Source of the DNA: Elusimicrobiota bacterium
GTDB taxonomy: Bacteria > Elusimicrobiota > Elusimicrobia > Elusimicrobiales > UBA9959
Reading direction: 5' to 3'
Assembly (NCBI GenBank): GCA_019135865.1
Contig: JAGVVD010000019.1
Location: 216,848-280,847, forward strand
Length of the DNA: 64,000 nt
This document shows positions 1-8,020 of this stretch, one piece after another. A program made the translations under genes and the position numbers. How positions within the stretch are numbered: position 1 is the first letter of the stretch; every line of letters begins with the position of its first letter. A model generated the notes under the pieces. That model was not told where the DNA came from and searched no databases. It worked only from the letters and a program-made list of their open reading frames with translations.

Positions 1-1
1 C

Positions 2-460
2 AAGATCCTGGCCGCCGGCATCATCGGCTATAAGCGGGCCAAGGAGGGGCATTTCACCCTCTACCCGCACGTGAAGATGGCCCTGACCGACCTGCTGAAG
101 ATGGGCGTGCGCATGGGCGTCGTCAGCGACGCGCCGCGCCTCTCGGTCTGGCTGCGCATAGTCGGCCTCGGGCTGCATCATTTCTTCGACCATGTCGTCA
201 CCTTCGACGACACCGGCGAGAAGAAGCCCTCGCCCAAACCCTTCCAGAAGATACTCTCGCTGATGGGCTGCGAGCCGGGCGAGGCCATAATGGTCGGCGA
301 CTGGGCCGAGCGCGACATAAAAGGCGCGAAGGCCCTCGGCATGAGAACGGCCTGGGCCAAGTACGGCAACGAGTTCGACACCCCGGTCTCGGGGGCGGAC
401 TTCGAGCTCAACGATATCTATGACCTGGTCGGGATACTCAAAGAACTCAATGCGGCTTAA
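2..460 (+). CDS. HAD-family hydrolase, 5' end cut by the window edge
   Basis: The reading frame is open from base 2, so the start and the N-terminal nucleophile motif lie outside the window. What remains shows the later HAD motifs: a Ser/Thr-type motif II (VVSDAPR), a conserved Lys region (EKKPSPKPF) and the acidic motif IV (MVGDWAERDIKGAKALGM). This fits the phosphoglycolate-phosphatase/YjjG-like branch, probably a cytoplasmic small-molecule phosphatase; the substrate cannot be told. The stop is followed almost directly by a secreted protein gene that starts inside its last codons. Confidence 0.8.
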   Translation, partial: KILAAGIIGYKRAKEGHFTLYPHVKMALTDLLKMGVRMGVVSDAPRLSVWLRIVGLGLHHFFDHVVTFDDTGEKKPSPKPFQKILSLMGCEPGEAIMVGDWAERDIKGAKALGMRTAWAKYGNEFDTPVSGADFELNDIYDLVGILKELNAA

Positions 461-986
461 GGCCTTGTTCCTGTTCCCGCTGCTGCTGGCCTCCACGGCC
501 GGCGCGGCGGAGCTTACCGCCTGGGAGATAAAGACCTCCAGCCCCTCCGTCCTGTCCGGCGACTTCGTCTTCGCCGGCGCGCTGGAGGTGCGCGGCGTGG
601 AGATGCGCCCCGAAGGACTCTTCATGCCCGCCGAGGAGTCCGGAGGCCGGACCTACAGGGACGTTAAACTGCTTTCCCGCGCGGCTTATTCCTCCCTGGA
701 CGCCGCGTTCAAAAAAGGGGCCGGAGCGGGCGGGGCCCGGAAGGGACCGGGGAAGCTCCCCTGGACCATAAAAGGGATCAGGCGGCTGGGCGGCAAGTTC
801 CGCAAGGCCAATGTGGACGTCGAGTTCGACGGCGACCTGCTGGTCACCGCCGGCCTGATGCTCTCGAACCGCGCCGGGGAGAAGCACTGGATAGCCTGGC
901 CGCGGTCCCTGTTCTTCCTGGACAAGAAACTCAAAAAAGCCGTCGAGAAAGACCTCCTGCAAAGGGCCGCCAAGGAAGGCCTGTGA
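450..986 (+). CDS. Secreted protein with two possible SpoVG-like repeats
   Basis: 178 residues. I chose the ATG at 450 because it is followed by a clear signal peptide (MRLKALFLFPLLLASTAGAA); an upstream in-frame start at 420 would put ten polar residues in front of it. The mature part has two segments that resemble each other and the SpoVG fold: residues about 45-90 (EMRPEGLFMPA..GRTYRDVKLLS) and 125-165 (LMLSNRAGEKHWIAWPRSLF). SpoVG is normally a cytoplasmic RNA/DNA-binding protein, so a secreted version would be odd; the similarity is weak and by eye only. The gene overlaps the HAD gene by 11 bases and the protease gene by 4 bases (GTGA), so the three are probably co-transcribed. Confidence 0.55.
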   Translation: MRLKALFLFPLLLASTAGAAELTAWEIKTSSPSVLSGDFVFAGALEVRGVEMRPEGLFMPAEESGGRTYRDVKLLSRAAYSSLDAAFKKGAGAGGARKGPGKLPWTIKGIRRLGGKFRKANVDVEFDGDLLVTAGLMLSNRAGEKHWIAWPRSLFFLDKKLKKAVEKDLLQRAAKEGL

Positions 987-2536
987 ATTTCCGGGCCCTT
1001 CTCGCCGTCTTCCTCCTGTTCTGCGCCTCCTCCGCCGGGGCCCTGGAGATAGAGAGCCATTTCTCGGTCTCCGCTTCCGGCGCGGTTTCCCGGGTGAAGG
1101 TGGTGAAGGGCGAAGTGCTGGCCAGGTTCTCCGCCTCGGTCTCCGCGGACGCCCTGCGCGCGGAGCTCCGCTCCCGCGGCGGCGAGGATGGCGGCGCGCT
1201 GGCGCTGCCCCGCTGGCGGCTGCTGAAACTGCCGCCCGGCATGCGGGTCGCGGACGCCCTGGAGCATTTCAAAGGTCTGCCCGGCCTGGAGGCCATTCAG
1301 CCCAATCATGTCTACCGCCCATCGCGCATCCCAAACGACCCTTCCATCAATTCGCAGTACGCCCTCTCGCGCCTGAGCGCCTATGCCGGCTGGGAATACG
1401 AGACGGGGGATTCCAGCCCGGTCACCATAGCCGTCATAGATACCGGCATCGATGGCACGCATCCGGAACTGTCGGGAAAACTCGTCGGCACCAGCAAGTA
1501 CTTCAATCCCAACGGCAGTCCCGGAGTCGATGACACGCCGACCACCGACGTGTGCGGTCATGGCACGAAGGTCGCCGGCGCGGCGGCGGCGGAGACCGAC
1601 AATGGCGGCGGTATAGCCGGGATCAGCTGGGGGGCGAAGGTTCTTTCGCTCAGGGTTTTCAATAGCTGCGTCGGCACCACCGACGCGGCCATCATAAACG
1701 CCGTAGACCACGCCGCCACGCTGCACGATGACCCCGCTTACGGCAAGATCGTCGTCAATATGAGCCTGGGCGATGAAGACGACAAGACCTGTTATCCGGC
1801 CATGCAGGAAGCGATCAGTTCTGCCCGCGAGGACGGGGTCTTGATCCTGGTCGCCGCCGGGAACGATGCCTCCGCCGTAAATTCTCCGGCCAGCTGCGCC
1901 CATGTCGTCCCCGTGGGCGCCACGGACGCGGAGGACAGGCTGGCTTCTTTCTCCTCGCGCGGCCCCGAGCTGGCGCTGCGGGGCGTTTCGGCGCCTGGCG
2001 TGGGCGTCTATACCACCGACATAAGCAGCGGTTACGCTTCCGCCGACGGCACCTCGTTCGCCACCCCGCTGGCCGCCGGCGCGGCGGCGCTGGTCTGGTC
2101 GGCCGCGCTTTCCCGCGATCCCGTTTTCACCTCAACCGACGTCGCCAACGCGCTGCGCAATACCGCCGACGACCTGGGCGCGACGGGCCCGGACAACAAT
2201 TTCGGCTACGGCAGGATCAACCTGCACCGCGCTCTGCGTTACGCGGTAGAAGGGACGCTGGCCGGCTTCAAGGGCGAGAGCAAGCCTATCGCCTTCCCCA
2301 GCCCTTTCCGCCCCGCCTCCGACAGGCTGCTCTCCTTCTCTTTCCCGGCCGGCACGGCCGGCAGCGGGCTCAAGATCGAGATCTACACGATGGAGGGCGA
2401 ACTGGTGAAGAAGCTCGACGGCCTCACCTGGGACGGCCGCAACTCCGCCGGCAATCCGGCCGCCACCGGCGTTTACCTCTTCCTGGTCAAGTCCGACAGC
2501 GGCAAGTCCCGCGGCAAATTCGCCCTCATCCGGTAG
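983..2536 (+). CDS. Secreted subtilisin-like serine protease (S8) with C-terminal FlgD-like tail
   Basis: 517 residues, GTG start overlapping the previous stop. Order: signal peptide (about 1-20), an inhibitor-I9-like propeptide (about 35-105, ending near PNHVYRP), then the S8 catalytic domain with Asp about 153 (AVIDTGIDGTHPE), His about 191 (CGHGTKVAG) and Ser about 357 (GTSFATPLAAG), so all three catalytic residues are present. Residues about 440-517 are a FlgD-Ig/type-9-sorting-like beta domain (IYTMEGELVKKL, WDGRNSAGNPAATGVYLF). That tail is common on secreted enzymes of FCB and Elusimicrobiota-type bacteria and may be a sorting or anchoring signal. It is probably exported and matured by propeptide removal. 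Confidence 0.9.
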   Translation: MNFRALLAVFLLFCASSAGALEIESHFSVSASGAVSRVKVVKGEVLARFSASVSADALRAELRSRGGEDGGALALPRWRLLKLPPGMRVADALEHFKGLPGLEAIQPNHVYRPSRIPNDPSINSQYALSRLSAYAGWEYETGDSSPVTIAVIDTGIDGTHPELSGKLVGTSKYFNPNGSPGVDDTPTTDVCGHGTKVAGAAAAETDNGGGIAGISWGAKVLSLRVFNSCVGTTDAAIINAVDHAATLHDDPAYGKIVVNMSLGDEDDKTCYPAMQEAISSAREDGVLILVAAGNDASAVNSPASCAHVVPVGATDAEDRLASFSSRGPELALRGVSAPGVGVYTTDISSGYASADGTSFATPLAAGAAALVWSAALSRDPVFTSTDVANALRNTADDLGATGPDNNFGYGRINLHRALRYAVEGTLAGFKGESKPIAFPSPFRPASDRLLSFSFPAGTAGSGLKIEIYTMEGELVKKLDGLTWDGRNSAGNPAATGVYLFLVKSDSGKSRGKFALIR

Positions 2537-2572
2537 CGGATGAAATGAGGCCCCGGCAGGCACGCAATAGTT

Positions 2573-2920
2573 ATGCGAGGCGTCATGATATTCCGCAGGA
2601 AAAGCGACGGGCTGGTGATAGCCGACAGAGCGGAGCGGGCGGAGACCTTCAAAACGCGCCTGCTCGGCCTCATCCCCCGCAAATCCCTGGCCCCCGGCGA
2701 GGCCCTCTGGCTGGACCCCTGCACCGGCATACACACCTGTTTCATGGGCTTTCCCATCGACGCCGTCTTCCTGGACCGGGACCTGAAGGTCCTCAGGGTC
2801 GAGAGGAACCTGCGCCCCTGGCGGTTCTCCGTCTTCGTGGAGGACGCCCGCGGCGTCCTGGAACTGCCGGCCGGGGGGGCGGAAAAACTAGCCGAGGGGG
2901 ACGCGCTGGAGACGGCCTGA
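2573..2920 (+). CDS. DUF192 family protein
   Basis: 115 residues, no signal peptide. The DUF192 core is visible: ETFKTRLLGLIPRKSL at residues 23-38, then a G-hTCFMGFPIDAVFLD block around 50-68, and VLELPAGGAEKLAEGD near the end. The family is a small beta-rich fold of unknown function, often found near envelope or pilus genes. Start could be the ATG at 2573 or the in-frame ATG at 2585 (MIFRRKSDG); I see no strong Shine-Dalgarno for either. It lies between a secreted protease and a pilus ATPase. Confidence 0.75.
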   Translation: MRGVMIFRRKSDGLVIADRAERAETFKTRLLGLIPRKSLAPGEALWLDPCTGIHTCFMGFPIDAVFLDRDLKVLRVERNLRPWRFSVFVEDARGVLELPAGGAEKLAEGDALETA

Positions 2921-2941
2921 CGACGCGGCCGGAAGCCCTTG

Positions 2942-2970
2942 TTGCCAACCGGCGGATATATAAATATAAT
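2942..2970 (+). promoter_or_regulatory. Sigma-70-type promoter for the GspE/PilB gene
   Basis: TTGCCA at 2942-2947 and TATAAT at 2965-2970, separated by 17 bases, in a short AT-rich patch of otherwise GC-rich DNA. Predicted transcript starts about 40 bases before the ATG at 3016. Confidence 0.65.
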
Positions 2971-3015
2971 TGGGATAGTTCCCGGAAGGCGGAGCGTCCG
3001 CCGAACCGGGTCATT

Positions 3016-4806
3016 ATGGCCCCAGGAAAAGGTCTTCAAAGAAAGCGCAACGTCAGGGAGATCCTGATCGAGGACAAACTCGTCCCCGAGGACAAGCTCG
3101 CCGCCGCCGAGGAACTCGCGCGCAAAGAGGGCAAACACCTCCACCAGGAACTGGTGGACCAGAAGCTCATCCCCGAGCTGAAGCTCCTCAAGGTCCTCGC
3201 CGACGAGTGGGCCTTCAAGGCCGTCGACCTGACCAAGATGAAGCCCGAGACCGAGGTGGTCAGCCTCATCCCGGAGCAGATCGCCAGGCGCCAGGTCTGC
3301 GTCCCTTTCGCGCGCCAGGAGAACACCCTTTTCGTCGCGATGGCGGACCCCCGCGACTTCCTGGTGGTGGAGGACATCGGCCTGCGCACCGGCCTCGAGA
3401 TCAAGCCCTACCTGGCCCTGGCCCACTGGATAAACAAGCTCCTCAACGACACCTACGGCGGCTCGGACAACGCCCAGGTCGAGAAACTGATGGAATCCGT
3501 TGCCCAGTCCGCCAAGCCGCAGGACGAGGAAGGGTTCTCCCTGGCCGAGGCCGGCGCGGAAAAAAAGGACATCAGCGAGGTCGACGCCAGCGCCCCGGAA
3601 GTCGAGAAGATGGTCAACGCCATCATCCTGGGGGCGCTCTCGATAAAGGCCTCCGACATACACGTCGAGCCTTTCGAGGACCCAAACGGCAAAAATTCCA
3701 AGGTCATGGTCCGTTACCGCGTGGACGGCATGCTGCGCCCGGCGTCCTTCACGATACCGTGGGCCTTCCGCAACGCCATAGCCGCCAAGATCAAGATCAT
3801 GGCGAGCCTTAATATCACCGAGCGCCGCATCCCGCAGAGCGGACGCATACAGATCATCGCCAAGGGAAACCCGATAGAGTTCCGCGTCGAGATGGTCCCC
3901 ACCGTCTACGGCGAGTCCTGCGTCATGCGTATCCTGGACCGCGCCTCCGTGCGCGTAGACATCAAGATCATGGGCTTCCTGCCGGACACCGAGAAAAAAC
4001 TCCTCGACCAGTTCGCCGGCATCGGCGGCAAGAAGAACTTCGGCCTCGTGCTGGTCTGCGGCCCGACGGGCTCGGGCAAATCGACCACTCTTTACGGCTG
4101 TCTCAATTACGTCAACCGCCCCGACATCAAGATCCTGACCGCCGAGAACCCGGTAGAGTACAATATCGACGGCATCATCCAGGTCCCGGTGAACCCGGAC
4201 GTCAAACTGGGCGAAGGCAAGAAATTCGACTTCGCCAGCGCGCTGCGCTCTTTCATGCGCCTGGACCCCGACGTCATCATGGTGGGCGAAATACGCGACG
4301 AAGAGACGGCGCATATCGCGCTGGAGGCCGCCATGACCGGCCACCTCGTTTTTTCCACGATACATACCAACGACGCGCCCTCCGCCCTGGAGCGCCTGAC
4401 GCAGATGGGCCTGCCGCGCTTCGTCGTGGCCAATACGATGAAGGCCGTGCTGGCCCAGCGCCTGGCGCGCCGCCTCTGCAAGGACTGCAGGAAGGAGGGG
4501 GAGATGACCCCCGAGGAACTTGCGGTATTCGAGGCCAACAAGATAACCGTCAAGCCCGGCACGAAGATCTTCAAGCCGGTCGGCTGCGACGCCTGCAAGG
4601 GCAGCGGCTACAAGGGCCGCGTCGGCATGCACGAGCTCCTTATCCTCAACGACGAGATACGCCAGCAGCTGCTCGACGACCCGTCGGCCATACCGGTCAA
4701 GAACATGGCCGTCAAGAACGGCATGCGCCTGCTGGCCCAGGACGGCCTGGAGAAGGTCCTGCAGGGCCATACCACGGTCAGGGAAGTCCTCGGAGGGGCG
4801 GGATGA
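3016..4806 (+). CDS. GspE/PilB-type secretion or pilus assembly ATPase
   Basis: About 596 residues. The frame stays open much further upstream, but that part overlaps the DUF192 gene and reads as low-complexity Arg/Pro, so I take the ATG at 3016. Domains: T2SSE_N-like region (about 10-160), a linker, then the AAA ATPase with Walker A GPTGSGKST (about 350), Asp box and Walker B VIMVGEIRD (about 420), His box (TGHLVFSTIHTNDA), and a four-Cys zinc site (CKDCRK about 488, CDACKG about 524). It powers polymerisation of type IV pilin-like subunits at the inner membrane. The likely partners, a pilin at 6481 and the leader peptidase at 7002, lie close by but in a separate unit. Confidence 0.93.
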   Translation: MAPGKGLQRKRNVREILIEDKLVPEDKLAAAEELARKEGKHLHQELVDQKLIPELKLLKVLADEWAFKAVDLTKMKPETEVVSLIPEQIARRQVCVPFARQENTLFVAMADPRDFLVVEDIGLRTGLEIKPYLALAHWINKLLNDTYGGSDNAQVEKLMESVAQSAKPQDEEGFSLAEAGAEKKDISEVDASAPEVEKMVNAIILGALSIKASDIHVEPFEDPNGKNSKVMVRYRVDGMLRPASFTIPWAFRNAIAAKIKIMASLNITERRIPQSGRIQIIAKGNPIEFRVEMVPTVYGESCVMRILDRASVRVDIKIMGFLPDTEKKLLDQFAGIGGKKNFGLVLVCGPTGSGKSTTLYGCLNYVNRPDIKILTAENPVEYNIDGIIQVPVNPDVKLGEGKKFDFASALRSFMRLDPDVIMVGEIRDEETAHIALEAAMTGHLVFSTIHTNDAPSALERLTQMGLPRFVVANTMKAVLAQRLARRLCKDCRKEGEMTPEELAVFEANKITVKPGTKIFKPVGCDACKGSGYKGRVGMHELLILNDEIRQQLLDDPSAIPVKNMAVKNGMRLLAQDGLEKVLQGHTTVREVLGGAG

Positions 4807-5519
4807 TGAAGCGCCTCGCCGCCGCTTTCCTGCTCCTGGCCGCCCTGGGCGCTCCCGCGCGCGCCGAAGGTTACGACGAGTTCATCACGGTCACCAGGCG
4901 GAGCCTGAAGCCTTTCGCCGCGGATATAGGCGGCCTGCTGGGCGCGGCCTCAAATCACACGGCCCGCAGCCTGGGTTTTTCCGGTTTCGACATGGGCTTC
5001 AGGAGCGCCCTGCAGCTCAGGCCCTCCTCCGGCAACGATATCCTGCCGGCCAGGAAGGCTTTCGGGTTCAATTATTTCCAGGCCGAGATCGGGATGCCCT
5101 ACCGCATAGACGGCTTCGTGCGGGCCGGGGGCGACGACGGCCTGGTCGTGACGTCGGCGGGACTGCGCTACGGCCTGAGGGCGATATCCGACCAGCCTTA
5201 CTACATGCACGCGATGCTGGAAGCCATGGGCTCGCTGGCGGCGCACAAGTATTTCTACGCCAAGCATTTCGGCGCCAACCTGCGCCTCTCCATGAACCTC
5301 AAGTTCGCCGCGCTCTACGCCGGGGCCGGCATCGATAACACGGCGCTCACGGTGCAGACGGCCAACGACGCCGCGCTGGTCGACGAGACCGCCTCCGTTT
5401 CGGAGCCCAGGTATTTCGCGGGGCTCAAGAAGAAGATCAGGTACGGTTATCTCTCCGCCGGGTGGGCGGAGACGCACGGCCGGAATCTGCTGGAAGGCGC
5501 GCTGGGACTGCGGTTCTGA
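4803..5519 (+). CDS. Secreted protein, probable outer-membrane beta-barrel
   Basis: 238 residues. Its ATG overlaps the ATPase stop (ATGA), so it is translationally coupled. Signal peptide at residues 1-21 (ending GAPARA). The mature part alternates hydrophobic and polar residues with many aromatic and Gly positions (YFQAEIGMPYRIDGFVRAG, LRLSMNLKFAALYAGAG) and ends in a typical barrel signature, LGLRF. I do not recognise a named family. Coupling to a GspE-type ATPase suggests an envelope role alongside pilus or secretion machinery, which is inference. Confidence 0.6.
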   Translation: MMKRLAAAFLLLAALGAPARAEGYDEFITVTRRSLKPFAADIGGLLGAASNHTARSLGFSGFDMGFRSALQLRPSSGNDILPARKAFGFNYFQAEIGMPYRIDGFVRAGGDDGLVVTSAGLRYGLRAISDQPYYMHAMLEAMGSLAAHKYFYAKHFGANLRLSMNLKFAALYAGAGIDNTALTVQTANDAALVDETASVSEPRYFAGLKKKIRYGYLSAGWAETHGRNLLEGALGLRF

Positions 5520-5525
5520 GCCCGG

Positions 5526-6011
5526 TCAGCCCTTGAATTTTTCCTTGAAGTCCCGCCTCAGTTCCCTGTCGATGTCCCGTTTCTTGATGAGTTCGTGCTT
5601 GTCGTGCGCCTTACGGCCCCGGCAGACGCCCAGCAGCAGCTTGGCCCAGCCGTTCTTGAAATAAAGCTCCAGCGGGATGAGGGAGAAGCCCTTGTTCTGG
5701 ACCGAATTGCGCAGCTTGCGCAGCTCGGCTGACTTCAGCAGGAGCTTGCGGGTCCTGGTCTGGTCCAGTTCGGTGAGGGAATTGTACGCGTAGGGGGAGA
5801 TCTGCACGCCGTAGAGCCAGAGTGCGTCGCCGTCGAAGCGCGCGAAACCCTGGTTTATGACCGCCTGCTTCCGGCGCAGGGACTTGACCTCAGGACCCTC
5901 CAGGACCAGTCCCGCTTCGTGGGTGGAGAGCACTTCGTAGTCGTGGCGGGCCTTGCGGTTGGTCGCCACCGTCTCTATCCGGTCCTCCCCGTCCTTCTTT
6001 TTTCCTTTCAT
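5526..6011 (-). CDS. smpB: SsrA-binding protein SmpB
   Basis: 161 residues, full length for the family. Hallmarks: ATNRKARHDYEVL near the N-terminus, the GLVLEGPEVKSLR block (about 35-48), and the C-terminal LLLGVCRGRKAHDKHELIKKRD, followed by the basic tail that enters the mRNA channel. SmpB binds tmRNA and brings it to stalled ribosomes for trans-translation. The stop is only 6 bases from the convergent barrel gene and no terminator separates them. tmRNA itself is not in the window. Confidence 0.96.
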   Translation of the reverse strand: MKGKKKDGEDRIETVATNRKARHDYEVLSTHEAGLVLEGPEVKSLRRKQAVINQGFARFDGDALWLYGVQISPYAYNSLTELDQTRTRKLLLKSAELRKLRNSVQNKGFSLIPLELYFKNGWAKLLLGVCRGRKAHDKHELIKKRDIDRELRRDFKEKFKG

Positions 6012-6090
6012 CGTTGTTTTATGTTACCAAATATCCTAAAATAGGGGAATCGGGCCCGGTATATAGACCTGTATGACGGGGCCCCAGGAT

Positions 6091-6174
6091 GCGCGGGTGG
6101 CGGAACTGGCAGACGCGCACGGCTCAGGACCGTGTGGCCGCAAGGCCTTATGGGTTCAACTCCCTTCCCGCGCA
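6091..6174 (+). tRNA. tRNA-Leu (anticodon CAG)
   Basis: Class II cloverleaf. Acceptor GCGCGGG pairs with CCCGCGC, the D-arm is GTGGCGGAACTGGCAGACGCGC, the anticodon stem CACGG/CCGTG holds the loop CTCAGGA (anticodon CAG), there is a long variable arm with TGGCCGCAAGGCC, and the T-loop is TTCAACT. CCA is not encoded. Confidence 0.95.
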
Positions 6175-6182
6175 TACGATTT

Positions 6183-6213
6183 AAGCCCGTCCTTCAAAGG
6201 ACGGGCTTTTTAT
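6183..6213 (+). terminator. Rho-independent terminator of tRNA-Leu
   Basis: Perfect stem AAGCCCGTCCTT/AAGGACGGGCTT with a very short loop followed by a T-rich run, nine bases after the tRNA. Confidence 0.85.
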
Positions 6214-6230
6214 TGCGCGGTCGGGAGTTT

Positions 6231-6349
6231 CCAGGTTCAACGCCACGCATAGCCCGCATAGCGGGCTTACGCGGCCCCGCCTCGGCGTTTTTCGCTGAAA
6301 AAACGCCTCCGGCCTTGCGGCCCGCACGCGGCTTCCGCGGGAAGCGGGC
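6231..6349 (+). repeat. tRNA-trailing multi-hairpin repeat, copy 1
   Basis: About 119 bases that recur, inverted, at 7891-8008. In order: a T-arm-like CAGGTTCAACG, hairpin GCCCGCATAGCGGGC, an unpaired GGCCCCGCCTC, hairpin GGCGTTTTT/AAAAAACGCC, hairpin GGCCTTGCGGCC and a last hairpin around GCTTCCGCGGGAAGC. It follows tRNA-Leu and its terminator. Small frames inside it are not credible genes. The rest of 6350-6480 holds only the pilin promoter and ribosome-binding site. Confidence 0.8.
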
Positions 6350-6384
6350 GGTCCTTCGATGTAACACAAATCACAAAAATATTG

Positions 6385-6413
6385 TTGACACGCATTCATG
6401 TATTAGTTAAATT
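6385..6413 (+). promoter_or_regulatory. Pilin promoter
   Basis: Consensus TTGACA at 6385-6390, 17-base spacer, TAAATT at 6408-6413. The leader of about 60 bases carries a strong GGGGAGG ribosome-binding site about 10 bases before the ATG, as expected for an abundant structural protein. Confidence 0.65.
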
Positions 6414-6480
6414 GTAAAGAGTAAATCCTCATACGGCATCATACATCCATTAATCCGTAAAGAGGGGAGGAACAAAGTAA

Positions 6481-6942
6481 ATGAAAAACAGCAAAAAGGG
6501 CTTCACCCTGATAGAGCTTATGATCGTCGTCGCGATCATCGGTATCCTGGCCGCGATCGCCATACCGAAGTTCGCCGACCTGATCAATAAGTCCAAGGAA
6601 GGCGCCACCAAGGGCGCGCTTTCTTCCGTCAGGAGCGCCATCAACGTGTACTACGGCGACAACGAGGGCTGGTATCCGTCCGGTGCCGTGGCTGCGGCCA
6701 GCACCGCCAGCAATCTGGCCGTCGCGCTTACGCCGAAGTACATCAACGAGATACCCCAGGCCAAGCTGCCGCAGACCGGTCACGCCGACAGCGCCCAGGT
6801 CGCGTTCACTTCGACGACCGTCACCGACGGTGCCGGCTGGGCCTATAACGGCAACTCGCTCGACAACGTCAGGTGGGGTCAGTTCGTCGTGAGCTGCACC
6901 CACAATGACCTGAAGGGCTCCTCGGTCTGGTCTTCCTTCTAA
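6481..6942 (+). CDS. Type IV major pilin-like protein (prepilin)
   Basis: 153 residues. Short basic leader MKNSKKG, then the class III cleavage motif with FTLIELMIVVAIIGILAA; cleavage is expected between Gly7 and Phe8, and Glu5 of the mature protein is present. The hydrophobic helix (about 8-30) is followed by a small globular domain rich in Ala, Thr and Ser with one Cys (VVSCTH), less than a normal disulfide pair. The sequence style (FADLINKSKEGATKGAL, INVYYGDNEGWYPS) is typical of Elusimicrobia pilins or pseudopilins. It sits directly before the prepilin peptidase, with a terminator between. Confidence 0.95.
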   Translation: MKNSKKGFTLIELMIVVAIIGILAAIAIPKFADLINKSKEGATKGALSSVRSAINVYYGDNEGWYPSGAVAAASTASNLAVALTPKYINEIPQAKLPQTGHADSAQVAFTSTTVTDGAGWAYNGNSLDNVRWGQFVVSCTHNDLKGSSVWSSF

Positions 6943-6958
6943 GGACCGGTGCCTGAAA

Positions 6959-6997
6959 AACACGCCCCGCGCTTCCAGGTGCGGGGCGTGTTCTTTT
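6959..6997 (+). terminator. Terminator after the pilin gene
   Basis: Twelve-base perfect stem AACACGCCCCGC/GCGGGGCGTGTT, ten-base loop and a T-rich tail (CTTTT). It ends just before the peptidase start, so leak-through would give a low peptidase-to-pilin ratio. Confidence 0.85.
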
Positions 6998-7001
6998 GAC
7001 C

Positions 7002-7787
7002 ATGCAGGAGACGATATTCATAGCGGCCCCGGCGCTGTTCGGCCTTATCATCGGCAGTTTCCTCAATGTCTGCATAGCCAGGGTCCCCGCCGGCCAGTCC
7101 ATCGTAAAGCCGCGCTCGCGCTGTCCTTCCTGCGGGACCCCGATCCGTTCCCGCGATAATATTCCCGTCCTCAGTTTTATCCTGCTGGGCGGCAAGTGCC
7201 GTTCCTGCGGAGGCCGCATCTCCTGGCGCTATCCGGCCGTAGAGGTCCTGGCGGGAGCGCTGACCTGGTTTTTTTTCTGGAAATGGATAGGGACGCCGGT
7301 CTGGATGGCCGCCTCCCTGCTGGCGGTCTACCTCCTTATCGTCATAGCCGTGATCGATTTTGAGACGATGCTGATAGCCGATATCTTCTCTTTCCTGCTG
7401 GGCGTCATAGGCCTGGCCGCGGCGGTGGTCAATCCGTATCTGGAGGGCGCGGTCGCGGACCGGCTGCTCCAATCCGCCGGAGGCCTGGTTTTCGGCGCCG
7501 GCCTGATATGGCTTATGGCCTGGCTGGGAAAGAAGATCTACAAGATGGACGCGGTCGGCGAGGGGGATATCTTCCTGATGGGCGGGTTGGGGGCTCTGCT
7601 GGGCTGGCAGGGCGTCATTTCCACCCTGGTCATCGGCGCTTTCTTCGGTTCCGTATACGGGATAGGGCTTCTGCTGATGAAAAGGGCCGGGCGCCGCGAC
7701 CATATGCCCTTCGGCCCTTTCCTCGCCCTGGGCGGGGTCATCAACCTCTATTCCCTGGTAAGTCCCGTCCGGTTCCTGTTCCTGTAA
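7002..7787 (+). CDS. Prepilin leader peptidase / N-methyltransferase (A24)
   Basis: 261 residues from the ATG at 7002; an in-frame TTG at 6996 is less likely because it lies in the terminator tail. N-terminal zinc-binding methyltransferase domain with two CxxC pairs (CPSCGTPI, CRSCGG) and the conserved SFLNVCIARVP. The membrane peptidase part has about seven hydrophobic helices and both catalytic Asp motifs (VIDFETMLIAD and GEGDIFLMGGLGALLG). It cleaves and N-methylates prepilins, here most likely the pilin at 6481, at the inner membrane. Confidence 0.95.
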   Translation: MQETIFIAAPALFGLIIGSFLNVCIARVPAGQSIVKPRSRCPSCGTPIRSRDNIPVLSFILLGGKCRSCGGRISWRYPAVEVLAGALTWFFFWKWIGTPVWMAASLLAVYLLIVIAVIDFETMLIADIFSFLLGVIGLAAAVVNPYLEGAVADRLLQSAGGLVFGAGLIWLMAWLGKKIYKMDAVGEGDIFLMGGLGALLGWQGVISTLVIGAFFGSVYGIGLLLMKRAGRRDHMPFGPFLALGGVINLYSLVSPVRFLFL

Positions 7788-7807
7788 CTCCGCTCCCCTT
7801 CCGCAAT

Positions 7808-7838
7808 AAAGAAGAGCGCGGGTTACGCGCTCTTCTTT
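7808..7838 (+). terminator. Terminator after the prepilin peptidase
   Basis: Stem AAAGAAGAGCGCG/CGCGCTCTTCTTT with a five-base loop; symmetrical A and T tracts mean it may work in both directions. Confidence 0.85.
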
Positions 7839-7840
7839 AA

Positions 7841-7872
7841 TTTCCGCCCCTTATATCTGGCGGAAGGGGAGG
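7841..7872. repeat. Duplicated 3' end of tRNA-Ser with its trailer
   Basis: ATCTGGCGGAAGGGGAGG at 7855-7872 is identical to 8074-8091, the 3' end of the tRNA-Ser gene; with the preceding ATTTCCGCC block the direct repeat extends to about 32 bases. It brackets the hairpin repeat at 7891-8008 and looks like a scar of duplication or insertion. Confidence 0.75.
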
Positions 7873-7890
7873 TGAGGCCCGCCCCTTGGA

Positions 7891-8008
7891 GCGGCTTCCG
7901 GCGGAAGCCGCGTGCGGGCCGCAAGGCCGGAGGCGTTTTTTCAGCGAAAAACGCCGAGGCGGGGTCGCGGAAAGCCGCTATGCGGCTTATCCGTGACTTC
8001 GAACCTGG
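7891..8008 (-). repeat. tRNA-trailing multi-hairpin repeat, copy 2
   Basis: Inverted copy of 6231-6349 with the same chain of hairpins and only scattered differences, several of them in stems (GCCGCATAGCGGC here, GCCCGCATAGCGGGC in copy 1). Read on the minus strand it follows tRNA-Ser and that gene's terminator, the same arrangement as copy 1 after tRNA-Leu. Its T-arm-like edge reads CAGGTTCGAAG. Confidence 0.8.
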
Positions 8009-8020
8009 AGAATCCCCGGT

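Noticed and set aside
983..2536. Claim of a working type 9 secretion system from the subtilase tail
   Set aside because: The tail resembles FlgD-Ig or sorting domains, but no secretion genes of that type are in the window.
2473..4770. Long minus-strand open frame (765 codons) opposite the GspE gene
   Set aside because: Shadow of a GC-rich gene: the plus strand has complete ATPase motifs, and the antisense product is repetitive Asp/Leu/His with no domain.
6132..6410. Small open frames inside the tRNA-trailing repeat, also at 7912-8307
   Set aside because: They overlap tRNA genes, hairpins and terminators and exist in several frames of the same repeat; not genes.
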